From an uncultured Rhodopila sp. (GTDB taxonomy: Bacteria > Pseudomonadota > Alphaproteobacteria > Acetobacterales > Acetobacteraceae): a DNA stretch of 64,000 bases. Positions 8,583 through 17,973 of this stretch are shown piece after piece; position 1 is the stretch's first letter, and each line of letters starts with the position of its first letter. Under the pieces are notes generated by a model. It worked only from the letters and a program-made list of their open reading frames with translations. It was not told the origin of the DNA and did not search any database. Location of the stretch: the NCBI RefSeq assembly GCF_903944925.1, contig NZ_CAJATU010000042.1, positions 434,001 to 498,000 on the forward strand, written 5' to 3'. The position numbers and the translations under genes are program-made.

Positions 8583-9884
8583 TCAATCCCGGTCGATTTC
8601 GGAGCTCCGCTTGGTGTCTCCCATAAAGGTGTAGACCAGCAGCGAGAGGAAAATCAGGACGGTCACGTACCAGTAGAATCCGCTCTCGTGCCCGCCATCC
8701 TTGAACCAGAGCGCTATATACGGCGCGGTACCGCCGAACACCGAGGCGGCGACGGCGTACGGCAGCCCGACACCCAGCGCACGGACGCCCGCCGGAAACA
8801 GCTCCGCCTTCACCACCGCATTGATCGAGGTATAGCCGGAGACAATAAGCAGCGCCGCCATGATCAGGCCAAGCGCCGTCAGGTAGTCATGCGTCGCCCC
8901 AATGCCGGTCAGGATCGGCACGGTGAACAGCGTCCCGAGCACGCCGAACCACATCAGCACCGGGCGGCGGCCGATGATGTCGGACAACGCGCCGAACGCA
9001 GGCTGTAGCGCAGCATATATAACGAGGCTGATGAACGAGATCTGCGTCGCCTGGTCGCGCGTCAGCTTAACGGTATTGACCAGGAATGTCGGCATATAGG
9101 TGGTGTAGGTATAGAACGCCGTCGTTCCGCCCATGGTCAGGCCGAACACCAACAGGATTTGTCGGGGATGCTTCAAAAGCTCCTTGATCAGGCTGCCGCG
9201 CTGTTCGGCCGAGGCTTTCTTGAACGCATCAGTCTCATCCAGGTTACGGCGCAGATACAAGCCGAATACCGACAACGCAGCGCCGATGGCGAACGGTATC
9301 CGCCAGCCCCAGGCTTCCAGTTCCGCCGCGCTGAACGCCTGCTGCATCACCAGCAAGGTCAGGCTGCCCAACACCTGGCCGCCAATCAATGTGACGTACT
9401 GAAACGAGCTGTAAAAGCCGCGATGCTCCGAAACCGCAACCTCGCTGAGATAGGTGGCCGAAGTGCCGTATTCTCCACCCAGCGAAATCCCCTGGATCAG
9501 CCGCGCGGCCAGCAACAGCACCGGCGCGCCAATGCCCAACACCGCATAGGTTGGCGCCACGGCAATCAGGAACGAGCCCGCGCACATCAAGGTCACCGAC
9601 AAGGTCAGCGCCGCCCGCCGCCCCTGCCGATCGGCGTAGGCGCCGAGGATCCAGCCGCCAACGGGGCGGATCAGGAAGCCCAGCGCGTAGATGCCGAAGG
9701 TGTTCAGAAGCTGGACGGTCGGGTTGGCGCCGGGAAAGAACGACTTGGCGAAGTACAGCGCGAAGAAGTTGTAGACGTAGAAGTCGTACCACTCGATCAG
9801 GTTGCCGATGGAGCCGCCGAAGATCGATCTCAGGCGGTGATGGACGGTGTCGATGCCCCGTCGCGGATGAACGGCTTGGCTCAA
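8583..9884 (-). CDS. MFS transporter, metabolite:H+ symporter (MHS) subfamily
   Basis: About 433 aa inner-membrane carrier with 12 predicted TM helices. The first helix has the subfamily signature GGSIGNLIEWYDFYVYNFFA, and the loop 2-3 motif is GAYADRQGRRAALT. RLIQGISLGGEYGTSATYLSE is the MHS TM4 signature seen in alpha-ketoglutarate and citrate permeases. Start choice: TTG at 9884 is preceded by AAGGA with 8 nt spacing; ATG codons at 9920 and 9944 are alternatives without a site. It lies upstream of the dehydrogenase gene with about 105 bp between, so a shared function in organic-acid or sugar-acid uptake is possible but unproven. Confidence 0.88.
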   Translation of the reverse strand: MSQAVHPRRGIDTVHHRLRSIFGGSIGNLIEWYDFYVYNFFALYFAKSFFPGANPTVQLLNTFGIYALGFLIRPVGGWILGAYADRQGRRAALTLSVTLMCAGSFLIAVAPTYAVLGIGAPVLLLAARLIQGISLGGEYGTSATYLSEVAVSEHRGFYSSFQYVTLIGGQVLGSLTLLVMQQAFSAAELEAWGWRIPFAIGAALSVFGLYLRRNLDETDAFKKASAEQRGSLIKELLKHPRQILLVFGLTMGGTTAFYTYTTYMPTFLVNTVKLTRDQATQISFISLVIYAALQPAFGALSDIIGRRPVLMWFGVLGTLFTVPILTGIGATHDYLTALGLIMAALLIVSGYTSINAVVKAELFPAGVRALGVGLPYAVAASVFGGTAPYIALWFKDGGHESGFYWYVTVLIFLSLLVYTFMGDTKRSSEIDRD

Positions 9885-9982
9885 GGCTGGAGTCCTTCGG
9901 TGGTCGTCTGGACCTTTCATGGCCCGGGTTCGGCCTGCCGGCAATGTCCCGCCGGATGCGCCCCCGGCTCACCCGTCCGGCG

Positions 9983-11167
9983 TCATCGCCGCCGCAGCCA
10001 CAGCCCGCCGCCGCCATTTTCCAGTATCCGCGGGCACAGCGTTTTTATGGTCGCGGGACGCGACGCGACGAACGCATCGTTGGCATAGATGATCTCGAAC
10101 TGCGTGTTGAACATCAGGAAGGCACGCAGGACGTATTGCTCGTTCCACGACCGGTTCTCATCGAAAATCCATTCGTCCGGGTACTCGAACCCGGCGAAGA
10201 CGTCATGAAAATGGACGATGACCCCGCTCGCCAGGCGCGGCAGAATTTCGAACAGTTCGTGGTTCACGTCACTGCCGGTCTTGCTGATATGCGTGGTGTC
10301 CAGGAACAGGATGTCACCGGCTTCAAGCACCGAAAAAGTCTCAAGCGGAACCGTCTGGATGCCGCTGCGGATGATCCGCACGCGTTCAAGGTCCGCCGGC
10401 CGGAGCAATGCGTCCAGCCTGTCGGTATAGGGCTCGATGAAGGTGCAGCGGGTTGCAAGATCCGGCGTGCGATCGAGCGTGTCGAGGATGACAGCGCTTG
10501 AAAACCCCGAGCCGACTTCGATGATCCGCCGCGGCCCGAAGTGCCGGATCATGCACGCCAGGATCAAGGCGTCGCCGATACCGTACATTGCGTTTGCAAA
10601 GAAATAGCGATGCGACGGGGACTCGCGGTCGGGGAAATCCAGGCCGGCCTGGTGCTCCACCAGGCACTCAAAGAACGCCTCCATCGCAGCAAAATTGATC
10701 TCGACCCCGGGCAGCGCGCCGTCACTCCGCCGGCTGAAGGATCGCGCGCGCAGTTCCGACGGATCCACGATCGGGGAGTAGAAATGGCCCGGCGGCACGA
10801 ATATGCGCAACGCCGTCTCCTGCCCTGCGCGGCGGCCAACAGCCTCTTCGCAGGTGACGAGCTCCAGCAGGAAATCGACCGGGCTGTCGCCGGCCGTCAG
10901 GCGCTGCACCAGATAAGCCAGGTCCTGATCAGAAGGCACCCTGCCGAGCGCCAGGCGCCAGGCTTCACAGATAAATCTGCCGGCGCGTTCAGCGTCCAGC
11001 GGCCGTCCGGCTGGAGTCTCCGCCGGGATAGGCAGGATGACCGGGAGGCCTGGCGCTGACCGGGGCAGCAACGTCCGCCGGCCGCGATCGGCGACCAGCG
11101 CCTTCATGCGAACGGTCAAATTCAACAGCTTCAGACCCCAAACGCGCACAAGATCGGTTTTGGACAT
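9983..11167 (-). CDS. DUF4214-like domain plus class I SAM methyltransferase
   Basis: 394 aa from ATG 11167 (GAGGA 8 nt upstream). The N-terminal region around RFICEAWRLALGRVPSDQDL resembles DUF4214, a domain common in glycosyltransferase and methyltransferase proteins of polysaccharide clusters. The C-terminal half is a Methyltransf_24-type fold: RRIIEVGSGFSSAVIL (SAM loop), CTFIEPYTDRL, GDILFLDTTHI and VHFHDVFAGFEYP. It is divergent from the glycosyltransferase at 11591 and probably modifies a surface glycan, inferred from neighbours. Confidence 0.8.
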   Translation of the reverse strand: MSKTDLVRVWGLKLLNLTVRMKALVADRGRRTLLPRSAPGLPVILPIPAETPAGRPLDAERAGRFICEAWRLALGRVPSDQDLAYLVQRLTAGDSPVDFLLELVTCEEAVGRRAGQETALRIFVPPGHFYSPIVDPSELRARSFSRRSDGALPGVEINFAAMEAFFECLVEHQAGLDFPDRESPSHRYFFANAMYGIGDALILACMIRHFGPRRIIEVGSGFSSAVILDTLDRTPDLATRCTFIEPYTDRLDALLRPADLERVRIIRSGIQTVPLETFSVLEAGDILFLDTTHISKTGSDVNHELFEILPRLASGVIVHFHDVFAGFEYPDEWIFDENRSWNEQYVLRAFLMFNTQFEIIYANDAFVASRPATIKTLCPRILENGGGGLWLRRR

Positions 11168-11519
11168 TCGGACATCCTCGGACCCAACGAAACTACAAGA
11201 TCTTGAACGTCGCTTGGGAATACCCGCACCGTGTGGGCCGGAATTGCAACTCCGGGGCACCCCGGCCGACGAATCCCGGCGCTCACGCACGAAGAACGCT
11301 TAGTCTATAATAATTCCGCCTGGATGTGGACACCCGGTTTCAGGTCACGATGTTTTGAACTAAGTTCTGCCCTGCGCCGGCCGCCAATCTTTAACGGAAT
11401 TTTTATCTTGTTCCGATTGAGGTTAACGGGTCATTGTGAACCCGGCTATATCGCTCAATCAAAATAGGGCGCGAATCCGAATCTCGACATACCTCGCAAC
11501 ACCCGGGGAGGGGGACGCG
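11168..11519. promoter_or_regulatory. Divergent intergenic region of the glycan cluster
   Basis: About 350 bp between the minus-strand methyltransferase and the plus-strand leader ORF. The stretch 11295-11470 is visibly more A+T-rich than the flanking genes (for example cttagtctataataattcc and ggaatttttatcttg). It contains the inverted arms GGGT/ACCC around cattgtga near 11430. It must hold promoters for both directions; I cannot assign exact boxes. No gene is seen in it. Confidence 0.5.
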
Positions 11520-11594
11520 ATGAACCGGAGTGCTGGCTCGTTGTCCTGGCCAAAGCGCGAATGCCTGTCACGCCAAGCAGCAGCTTACCGATGA
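11520..11594 (+). CDS. Leader peptide ORF, translationally coupled to the glycosyltransferase
   Basis: 24-residue ORF starting at ATG 11520 with an extremely strong purine-rich ribosome binding site, GGGGAGGGGG, at 11505-11514. It encodes MNRSAGSLSWPKRECLSRQA plus AAYR. Its TGA (11592-11594) overlaps the ATG of the glycosyltransferase (11591) as ATGA. The downstream start has no ribosome binding site of its own, so translation of the enzyme probably depends on ribosomes finishing this ORF. No codon run typical of an amino-acid attenuator is seen. Confidence 0.5.
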   Translation: MNRSAGSLSWPKRECLSRQAAAYR

Positions 11595-13471
11595 AAAGGC
11601 CCGGTTGCCATCTTAACCAGTTCTCGGGCGAACGCGCGAGTCTGGCACGCAGGGCCTACGGCCTATGGGTGGACGACGCGCGGCCGAGATGCAAAAGGCT
11701 GGTTTCCGGCCTGCCCGAACCGGTGCAGCGGCCGGTGCGATCAGGCGTCATCAAACTGCGTCAAGCTGTCCGCTCGCTGCGAAATATTGCCGGATCGCCA
11801 ATTTTCAAGAATCGGGGAAACACCCCCGGGTCGGCTGCCTATCGCTACCAGATGCCGCGAAAGCCGGGACGCGGTGTGAGGCGCGTTGCGAATATCGCAA
11901 ATGCGCCGTGCTTTTCCGTTGTTGTCCGGGTGCAAGAGCCATCAGTGCATCAATTGGAACGACTGGCCGCCTCCTTGGCGGAACAATGGTATCCGCATTG
12001 GCAAGTGATTTTTGCAGCCGCTGAAAGCGAGGGGAATACAGTCCGCGCCGTGTTGGCCGGGTTTTCCGATTCGCGCATTTGCCGCTTCCGCCAGATAGTG
12101 GACCGGGACGCGACTGCCGCAGCCAATGCCGCGCTCGCGCTCGGGCAGGGAGATTTCGCCGTGTTCGTCGATCCCGGCGACGAACTCACCCCCGACTGTC
12201 TCTACGAACTCGCGCTTGCCATCCTCAATCAAGACCCCGACTTCATCTACAGTGATGAAGACAGGATCGGTTTGGACGGACAACTGACAGACCCGTTTTT
12301 CAAGCCGGACTGGTCACCTGACACGTTCATGAGCCTGATGTTCGCGCGCCACGTCATGTGCGTGCGCAAGGCGCTTTTGCGTTCCGTGGGCATGCTGCGT
12401 GCGGATTTCGACGGCAGCCAGGACTATGACCTGGCGCTGCGGATCGTCGAGCAAACCAACCGGATCGCCCACGTTCGTAAGATTCTTTACCATGCGCGCT
12501 GGCACGAATGCCCGGACGCCCTGCCGGCAACCGCCGATGCGTCCCGGCGAGCCCGGATGGCGGCTTTGGCCCGGCGCGGCCTTGCAGGGATCATGGAGCC
12601 GGTGCCCCTGGCAGCCGGACATTTTCGTGTCTGCTACGAAATGCGCGGCATGCCGCTGATCTCGATCATCATCCCGACAAAAGACAATGCAGCGATCCTG
12701 GGCCGTTGTATCCACTCGATAATGAGTCTTTCCAGCTACCGAAATTTCGAGATCATCGTTATCGACAATGGGTCGGTGGACCCGGAGGCGGTTGAAACGC
12801 TGCATCAACTCGCCAATCAGGACGGTGTCGCGATCATCCGGCACGACCGGCCGTTCAATTATTCCGAGATCAACAATGCCGGTGCAAAGCGCGCCCGTGG
12901 CGAACTGCTCTTGTTCCTCAATGACGACACCGAGGTTCTCACGCCGGACTGGCTCGAACGCATGGCGGGCTATGCCCAGCTTGAGCACGTCGGCGCAGTC
13001 GGCGCCAAGCTGCTGTATCCCGGCACGCGAACCATTCAACACGCCGGCGTCCTGAACCTTGACGACGGCCCGAGCCAGGCGCTGGCTTATCAGGATGCCG
13101 ACGATCCCGGCTACTTCATGCGCGGGCTTCTCGAATACAACTGGATCGCCGTTACCGGCGCCTGCCTGATGATCGAGCGGCGCAAGTTCGACGCCGTCGG
13201 CGGCTTCGACGAACGCCTGCCGATTGCGTACAACGACGTGAATCTGTGCTTCGACCTGATCGATTCAGGTTTCTACAACGTGACCTGTTCAGCGGTCGAA
13301 CTGGTACACCACGAATCCATGAGCCGCGGCTTGGACCATTTGTCGCCGGAAAAGCTGGCAAGGCTGGCGGCCGAGAGAAAATACCTCTACCGAAGGCACC
13401 CTCATTTCTACAAGCGCGATCCGTTCTACAGTCACAGGTTGAAGCCTGACGGTGCCGTTCGGGTCGAATAA
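11591..13471 (+). CDS. Glycosyltransferase with two GT2-type domains
   Basis: 626 aa from ATG 11591 (an upstream ATG at 11561 is possible but lacks a site). The first GT-A domain (about residues 105-320) carries FSVVVRVQEPS, VFVDPGDELTPD and DGSQDYDLALR. The second (about 355-600) has the complete family 2 signature: SIIIPTKDNAAILGRCI, VIDNGSVDPEA, LLFLNDDTEV (the DXD-type metal site), TGACLMIERR and PIAYNDVNLCFDL. The N-terminal 100 residues are basic and unassigned. It is likely cytoplasmic or membrane-associated and builds a repeat unit or glycan in this cluster. Confidence 0.88.
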   Translation: MKRPGCHLNQFSGERASLARRAYGLWVDDARPRCKRLVSGLPEPVQRPVRSGVIKLRQAVRSLRNIAGSPIFKNRGNTPGSAAYRYQMPRKPGRGVRRVANIANAPCFSVVVRVQEPSVHQLERLAASLAEQWYPHWQVIFAAAESEGNTVRAVLAGFSDSRICRFRQIVDRDATAAANAALALGQGDFAVFVDPGDELTPDCLYELALAILNQDPDFIYSDEDRIGLDGQLTDPFFKPDWSPDTFMSLMFARHVMCVRKALLRSVGMLRADFDGSQDYDLALRIVEQTNRIAHVRKILYHARWHECPDALPATADASRRARMAALARRGLAGIMEPVPLAAGHFRVCYEMRGMPLISIIIPTKDNAAILGRCIHSIMSLSSYRNFEIIVIDNGSVDPEAVETLHQLANQDGVAIIRHDRPFNYSEINNAGAKRARGELLLFLNDDTEVLTPDWLERMAGYAQLEHVGAVGAKLLYPGTRTIQHAGVLNLDDGPSQALAYQDADDPGYFMRGLLEYNWIAVTGACLMIERRKFDAVGGFDERLPIAYNDVNLCFDLIDSGFYNVTCSAVELVHHESMSRGLDHLSPEKLARLAAERKYLYRRHPHFYKRDPFYSHRLKPDGAVRVE

Positions 13472-13484
13472 CCCTGCGCCGGGA

Positions 13485-16400
13485 TCAGGCGGCGGCAACA
13501 TGGAGAAGCTTCGCACCCCTGTGCCGACCATGGCCATCGATGGCGTCGAATGCGGACACCAGGGCGTCGCGCACCGCTTCCGGAGAGAAGCGTGCCGCAA
13601 CGTAAGCGGATTGCGCCGTGGCACGCGCTGTCCATAAAGCATCGTCACGCAACAGCCGGATCACAGCGGTGGCAAAGGCGTCCGCGCCGGCAGCCACGTC
13701 GCATACCGCCTCGATCCCATCCAGGCCCTGCGCGCCGATCGGCGTGGTAACCAGCGGTATGCCGCGGTGCATCGCTTCGACAACCTTGAGCTTGACACCG
13801 GCGCCAAAGCGCAGCGGGCATACCGCCACGCGCGCCGAGGCATAGTGACGATCCAGTTGCTCCTCACTCACATGGCCGGTGACCGTGACGCCGTCGCCAG
13901 CGAGGGCAAGCACCGATTTCGCCGGGTTCGAGCCAACCAACGCAAGCGGCAACTCCGGATAGACGGCGCGGATGCGCGGAAGAATCTCGCGCACCAGCCA
14001 GATCGCGGCATCCACGTTGGGCGGATGCGCGAAACCGGCAACGAAAACCAGCCCTGCCTCGGCCGCAGGCGGCTCGGCACGGCTCGTCCGCGGCGGCGGC
14101 AAGGGATAGGCCGGCACGGCTTTGGCCACGATGCCCGGTTCCAGCCTGCGCGCTTCGGCAGCTTCCTGCTCGGACAGGTAGAGGACGACATCGACTGACC
14201 GCCAAATGCGCCGCTCCAGTGCTTCCTCGGCATCGGCGGCGGCGGACTTGACCGGGTCGTTGCCGGCACCCGGCTCCAGGCGCATCCGCACATGGTGCAG
14301 ATCATGGCCGTAGAAAACCACCGGCGCGCGGCAGTGCATCGCAAGCTGATCGAGCACGGCCTCGGCCACGCTTGGCCGTGACACGAGCACCTCGTCGATC
14401 TCGGCGCCGTTGGCGGCGATCCATTCCGCGAAGGTTCCCGACCAGGGGCCGTACAGCACTTCGATCCCCCGGCGCTGCAAGGCTTCCGTGTAGCCCGGCG
14501 AGCGAAATCCGTTGGCCGGGAAAAATTTCACCACCCGTCCGGACTCGATCAAGGCGTCCATGACGCCAAGTATGGCTCGCGAACCGGCGTCCCGATCCGG
14601 CTCCGGGACGTAATGGTCGATCACCAGCGTGACGGTGCGGCGGAGCGAACGGTCGCGCGCGCGCATGACACGCTTGCCGTTGGGAAGATGGTCGCGCTGC
14701 AGTGTTTCCCGCCACCTCGTCACCATTTTCTCGGCGTTGGTGACCTGGAACGCCTTGATGCCGGACGACGTGTCGGTGCCGTGCGAGACGCCTTCATAAT
14801 GCACGATCACCGCCTCGGGCTGATAGACCACGCGCAGGCCGGCGGCCCGCAGGCGGAAAGCCAGGTCGGTGTCTTCGTAGTACGCCGGCAGGAACAGCTC
14901 GTCGAAGCCGCCAAGCTGCTGCCAGATCTCGCGCCGGAGCATGATGGCCGCGCCGGATACGTAGTCCACGTCGCGAATGTAGTTATATTCCGGCTTTGCC
15001 GGATCGTCCCGATTGCCATAGTTCCACGCCGAACCATCGCACCAGACAATCCCGCCGGCTTCCTGCTGAAGGCCATCGGGATACATCAGGCGCGCCCCCG
15101 CCAGGCCGATGTCCGGCCGCGCCAGCAGCAGCTCCGCCAGTGCATCGATGGCACCCGGCATGACCACGGTGTCGTTGTTGAGGAACATCACCAGTTCGCC
15201 GCGGGCGAGTTCGGCCGCTTCGTTGCACGACCGCAGGAAACCCCGGTTCTTCTCCCGCAACACCAGACGCAGGTTGTTGACCGCCCCCAGCTCTTTGACC
15301 CGCGCATCGCCGGATGCGTCATCGACAACAATGATCTCAAAGGGCAGTCGCGGCGGTGTTCGGCTGATCGAACCGAGGCAGCGCAGAGTATAATCCACCT
15401 GACCAAAGGTGGGTATGATGATCGAGACAACCGGCTCGCCGATCGGCGGCAGCACTATCTCCGCCGGAGTCGGTATCGGATCGTCAACCCCCGGAAGCGA
15501 GGCAACATTCCCGGCTTTGGCGGCCGAGGCCGCGAGCGTTAACCGATAGTCCCGCCGCAGACGCAGCTTGGTGAAGATCTGGCCGGTCAGGGTCCAGTAA
15601 ACCGCCCTGACCGGGCGCCTGAGCAAGCGGGCTGTGCGCGGAAACGTCCGTCCGGCGAGGCGCAGCGGCGCGCCGGCTTGCCACCATGTGCTCAACAGCA
15701 TCGCGTTGAGTTGGCCGGTCAGCGACGCGTTTCGCTCGCCGATATGCCGGAGCTGTTCGGAGAGGCGTTCGATCTGGCGGTCGCGTTCGGCTAACGCGTC
15801 CCGCGCCTCGGCCCGATCGGCTTCCGCCTGCGTCTGGATTGCCGATAGCGCCTGGTCTTTCTCCGCCCGGACGTCCGCCAGCGCGCGGCCAGCCTCCTCG
15901 CGGACCCGCGGAAGCGCAGCCGCCGCGTTGATCGTCTCATCGATGGCGGCGGTATCGCTGTAAACGCTGGAGGCCAATTCCGCGATCGGCAAATCGCTGG
16001 CGACGGCGATCAGATAGAAGGCGCGCGACAATCCCGGCATCGCCTCCAGCATGTCGGCCGCGCGACGCTCATAGGTGCGCCAACCGGACGCGGCTATGTC
16101 CGCCGGCGCCATTACCGAGCCGAGCAGCGGCCGCTGTTGCAGTATCCGGTGGTGCGCAAAGAAGTTGTTCAGTAGCGTAGCAAATTCCGGACGGGTCAAC
16201 TCCAGCACATGGTACTGGTTCACCGGTTGGCCCGGCGCCGAGTAGACATCGCGATCGGGCGTGCTGATGATGAGGCGACCGCCCGGGCGCAGCACGCGGC
16301 GAATTTCGGTCAGGAACGCCCATTGGTCGCGGAGGTGCTCGAGCGTCTCGAAACTGACCACGACGTCGAACGCAGCGTCGCCCAGCGGCAGCGCAACCGC

Positions 16401-16733
16401 GTCTCCCTGCAAGAATTCGAGGTTGTCGCCTGTGTAGGAAGCGCGCGCATGGGCCACCGCGGCGGCGTCGATCTCGACGCCGACCGCCCGCCGGGCCACC
16501 CCGGCGAGCAAGGCCGTTCCATAGCCTTCGCCCGAAGCGACGTCGAGCACATCCTTGCCGACACACAGGTCGCGGGCGACGCAGTACCGGTGGAAATGCT
16601 CGAAGGCGACCTGGCCCTCGATATCGCTGGTCATGCGCTCCCCGGTGAAGGGGAGAACCCGGGCCGGGCGAGGCAATGCGAAATTGCCGTCAGCGGCACG
16701 TGACCACGGCGCGGTAACGGATGTATCCGGCAT
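13485..16733 (-). CDS. Trifunctional surface-glycan protein: SAM methyltransferase, GT2 and GT4-type glycosyltransferases
   Basis: 1082 aa. Domains in order: a class I methyltransferase (about 25-220; DVLDVASGEGYGTALL, FDVVVSFETLEHL, RVLRPGGRLIIST), a helical coiled-coil rich in Asp/Arg/Glu (about 280-345), a GT2 domain (about 430-680; VSIIIPTFGQVDYTLRCLGS, VDDASGD, VMFLNNDTVV, YYEDTDLAFRL), and a GT-B glycosyltransferase (about 700-1070; LVIDHYVPEPDRDAGSRAI, VVFYGHDLHHVRM, RFGAGVKLKVVEAMHRGIP). Signatures in all three domains are intact. The stop faces the GT2 gene tail to tail with 13 bp between. It probably assembles and methylates an oligosaccharide, by domain content and context. Confidence 0.88.
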   Translation of the reverse strand: MPDTSVTAPWSRAADGNFALPRPARVLPFTGERMTSDIEGQVAFEHFHRYCVARDLCVGKDVLDVASGEGYGTALLAGVARRAVGVEIDAAAVAHARASYTGDNLEFLQGDAVALPLGDAAFDVVVSFETLEHLRDQWAFLTEIRRVLRPGGRLIISTPDRDVYSAPGQPVNQYHVLELTRPEFATLLNNFFAHHRILQQRPLLGSVMAPADIAASGWRTYERRAADMLEAMPGLSRAFYLIAVASDLPIAELASSVYSDTAAIDETINAAAALPRVREEAGRALADVRAEKDQALSAIQTQAEADRAEARDALAERDRQIERLSEQLRHIGERNASLTGQLNAMLLSTWWQAGAPLRLAGRTFPRTARLLRRPVRAVYWTLTGQIFTKLRLRRDYRLTLAASAAKAGNVASLPGVDDPIPTPAEIVLPPIGEPVVSIIIPTFGQVDYTLRCLGSISRTPPRLPFEIIVVDDASGDARVKELGAVNNLRLVLREKNRGFLRSCNEAAELARGELVMFLNNDTVVMPGAIDALAELLLARPDIGLAGARLMYPDGLQQEAGGIVWCDGSAWNYGNRDDPAKPEYNYIRDVDYVSGAAIMLRREIWQQLGGFDELFLPAYYEDTDLAFRLRAAGLRVVYQPEAVIVHYEGVSHGTDTSSGIKAFQVTNAEKMVTRWRETLQRDHLPNGKRVMRARDRSLRRTVTLVIDHYVPEPDRDAGSRAILGVMDALIESGRVVKFFPANGFRSPGYTEALQRRGIEVLYGPWSGTFAEWIAANGAEIDEVLVSRPSVAEAVLDQLAMHCRAPVVFYGHDLHHVRMRLEPGAGNDPVKSAAADAEEALERRIWRSVDVVLYLSEQEAAEARRLEPGIVAKAVPAYPLPPPRTSRAEPPAAEAGLVFVAGFAHPPNVDAAIWLVREILPRIRAVYPELPLALVGSNPAKSVLALAGDGVTVTGHVSEEQLDRHYASARVAVCPLRFGAGVKLKVVEAMHRGIPLVTTPIGAQGLDGIEAVCDVAAGADAFATAVIRLLRDDALWTARATAQSAYVAARFSPEAVRDALVSAFDAIDGHGRHRGAKLLHVAAA

Positions 16734-16915
16734 GCTTGCGTGGACCCCTATCAGTCGAAGATGATCACCGCGGCCCGCGGCCGGGATGCCGTGACTGTTT
16801 CCGCCAGCGAACCGGGACGATGCGTCCTCGGCCCCGGCGCCCGGAACCCGCGCACTAAGACCTTCGCAAGTGCATAATTAATATAGTTGGGCTATCGATG
16901 CAACCCATTCGCCGT

Positions 16916-17971
16916 CTAGCGGGTTGTGCCGCGCATCCGGTCCTGGAAATACTGCCACGTCGCCTGACGCTGCGCAGGCGTCAGGTTCTGCACGCCTTTC
17001 TCCGCCAGGAATTTGTCGAACCCTGCCTGCAGGGACCCGGGTTCGCTGCCCGGACCGTGCCGCGCCAGCCAATCCGCCGCGGGTTGGAAACGGGTCCAGC
17101 CCGGTTGCGCCGCGGCGAGATTGACATCGTGCCACTTCGGATGGTGCGGCGGCTTCAGCAGCTCGGGAAATTTCGTAAAGAACGTATCGACGAACAGCGC
17201 CAGATTCCGATAGCGTTGCGTATTCGGCGCCCAGGCAAAGACCGCCAGGGCGACGCCTACGCCGATGGTCTCCACCGTCTCGTCCTCGGGTATGAGCGTG
17301 GGATAATCCGCGTGGGTCAGCAGGCCGCCCGGCAGGTAGTTCCGCTCCAGCACCTCGTTCGACGGTATCGGCAGAAAGTGCAGCCCGGTTCCCGCGGGTG
17401 CATTGACGAACAGACGGATCGGCTTGCCCGCGGCATAGACGTTGGCGGCGAGTTCGCCCCGGCGCAGCTTGTCCTGGCCGATCGTCGGCTCCTCGGAACG
17501 GAAATCGGGCTTGATGCCCAGGGTGGCGAAGACCGTCCGGGCGGTCAGGTTCGTGCCGGCGCCTTCGACGTCGATATTGACGGGCTTGCCCTCCAGGTCC
17601 GCCAGGGCCTTGATGTCCGCCCGGGCGCAGACATGCACGTCCTGGTCGTACAGCTTGCATATGTACTGTATCTTCGACAGCTCCCCCGGATACATCTTCG
17701 CCTCCCGGGCGTAGACCAGCGCGTCGGTGGCCACGAGTGCCAGATCGACGCCGGGCAGATGCAGCAGGTCGCCGATATTCTGCAGCGACCCCTTCCCGAC
17801 GATCGGCACCACCCGCAGCGTGTCGGAGTTCATCACCGAGGTCAGGTCGGTTGCCACCCGCATGAACGTTCCGTCGATCTCGCCCCCCATGATGCCGATG
17901 GTGGCAGGCGGCGGGGCCGCCCCGGTCAGCAGGGAGGCCGGCAAGGCGGTCAGCAGGAAGCGGCGGTTCAT
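16916..17971 (-). CDS. TAXI-family TRAP transporter solute-binding protein
   Basis: 351 aa from ATG 17971, with GAGG just upstream; a GTG two codons earlier overlaps the preceding stop. A signal peptide (NRRFLLTALPASLLTGAAPP) is followed by TIGIMGGEIDGTFMRVATDL, the TAXI-type opening where a ligand pocket is formed, then KGSLQNIGDLLHLPGVDLALV and LEGKPVNIDVEGAGTNLTAR. The family binds glutamate/glutamine-like or other acidic solutes for a DctQM-fused permease. No TRAP permease gene is adjacent, so it is an orphan binding protein here. Translation is coupled to the Sel1-type protein upstream. Confidence 0.85.
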   Translation of the reverse strand: MNRRFLLTALPASLLTGAAPPPATIGIMGGEIDGTFMRVATDLTSVMNSDTLRVVPIVGKGSLQNIGDLLHLPGVDLALVATDALVYAREAKMYPGELSKIQYICKLYDQDVHVCARADIKALADLEGKPVNIDVEGAGTNLTARTVFATLGIKPDFRSEEPTIGQDKLRRGELAANVYAAGKPIRLFVNAPAGTGLHFLPIPSNEVLERNYLPGGLLTHADYPTLIPEDETVETIGVGVALAVFAWAPNTQRYRNLALFVDTFFTKFPELLKPPHHPKWHDVNLAAAQPGWTRFQPAADWLARHGPGSEPGSLQAGFDKFLAEKGVQNLTPAQRQATWQYFQDRMRGTTR

Positions 17972-17973
17972 GA

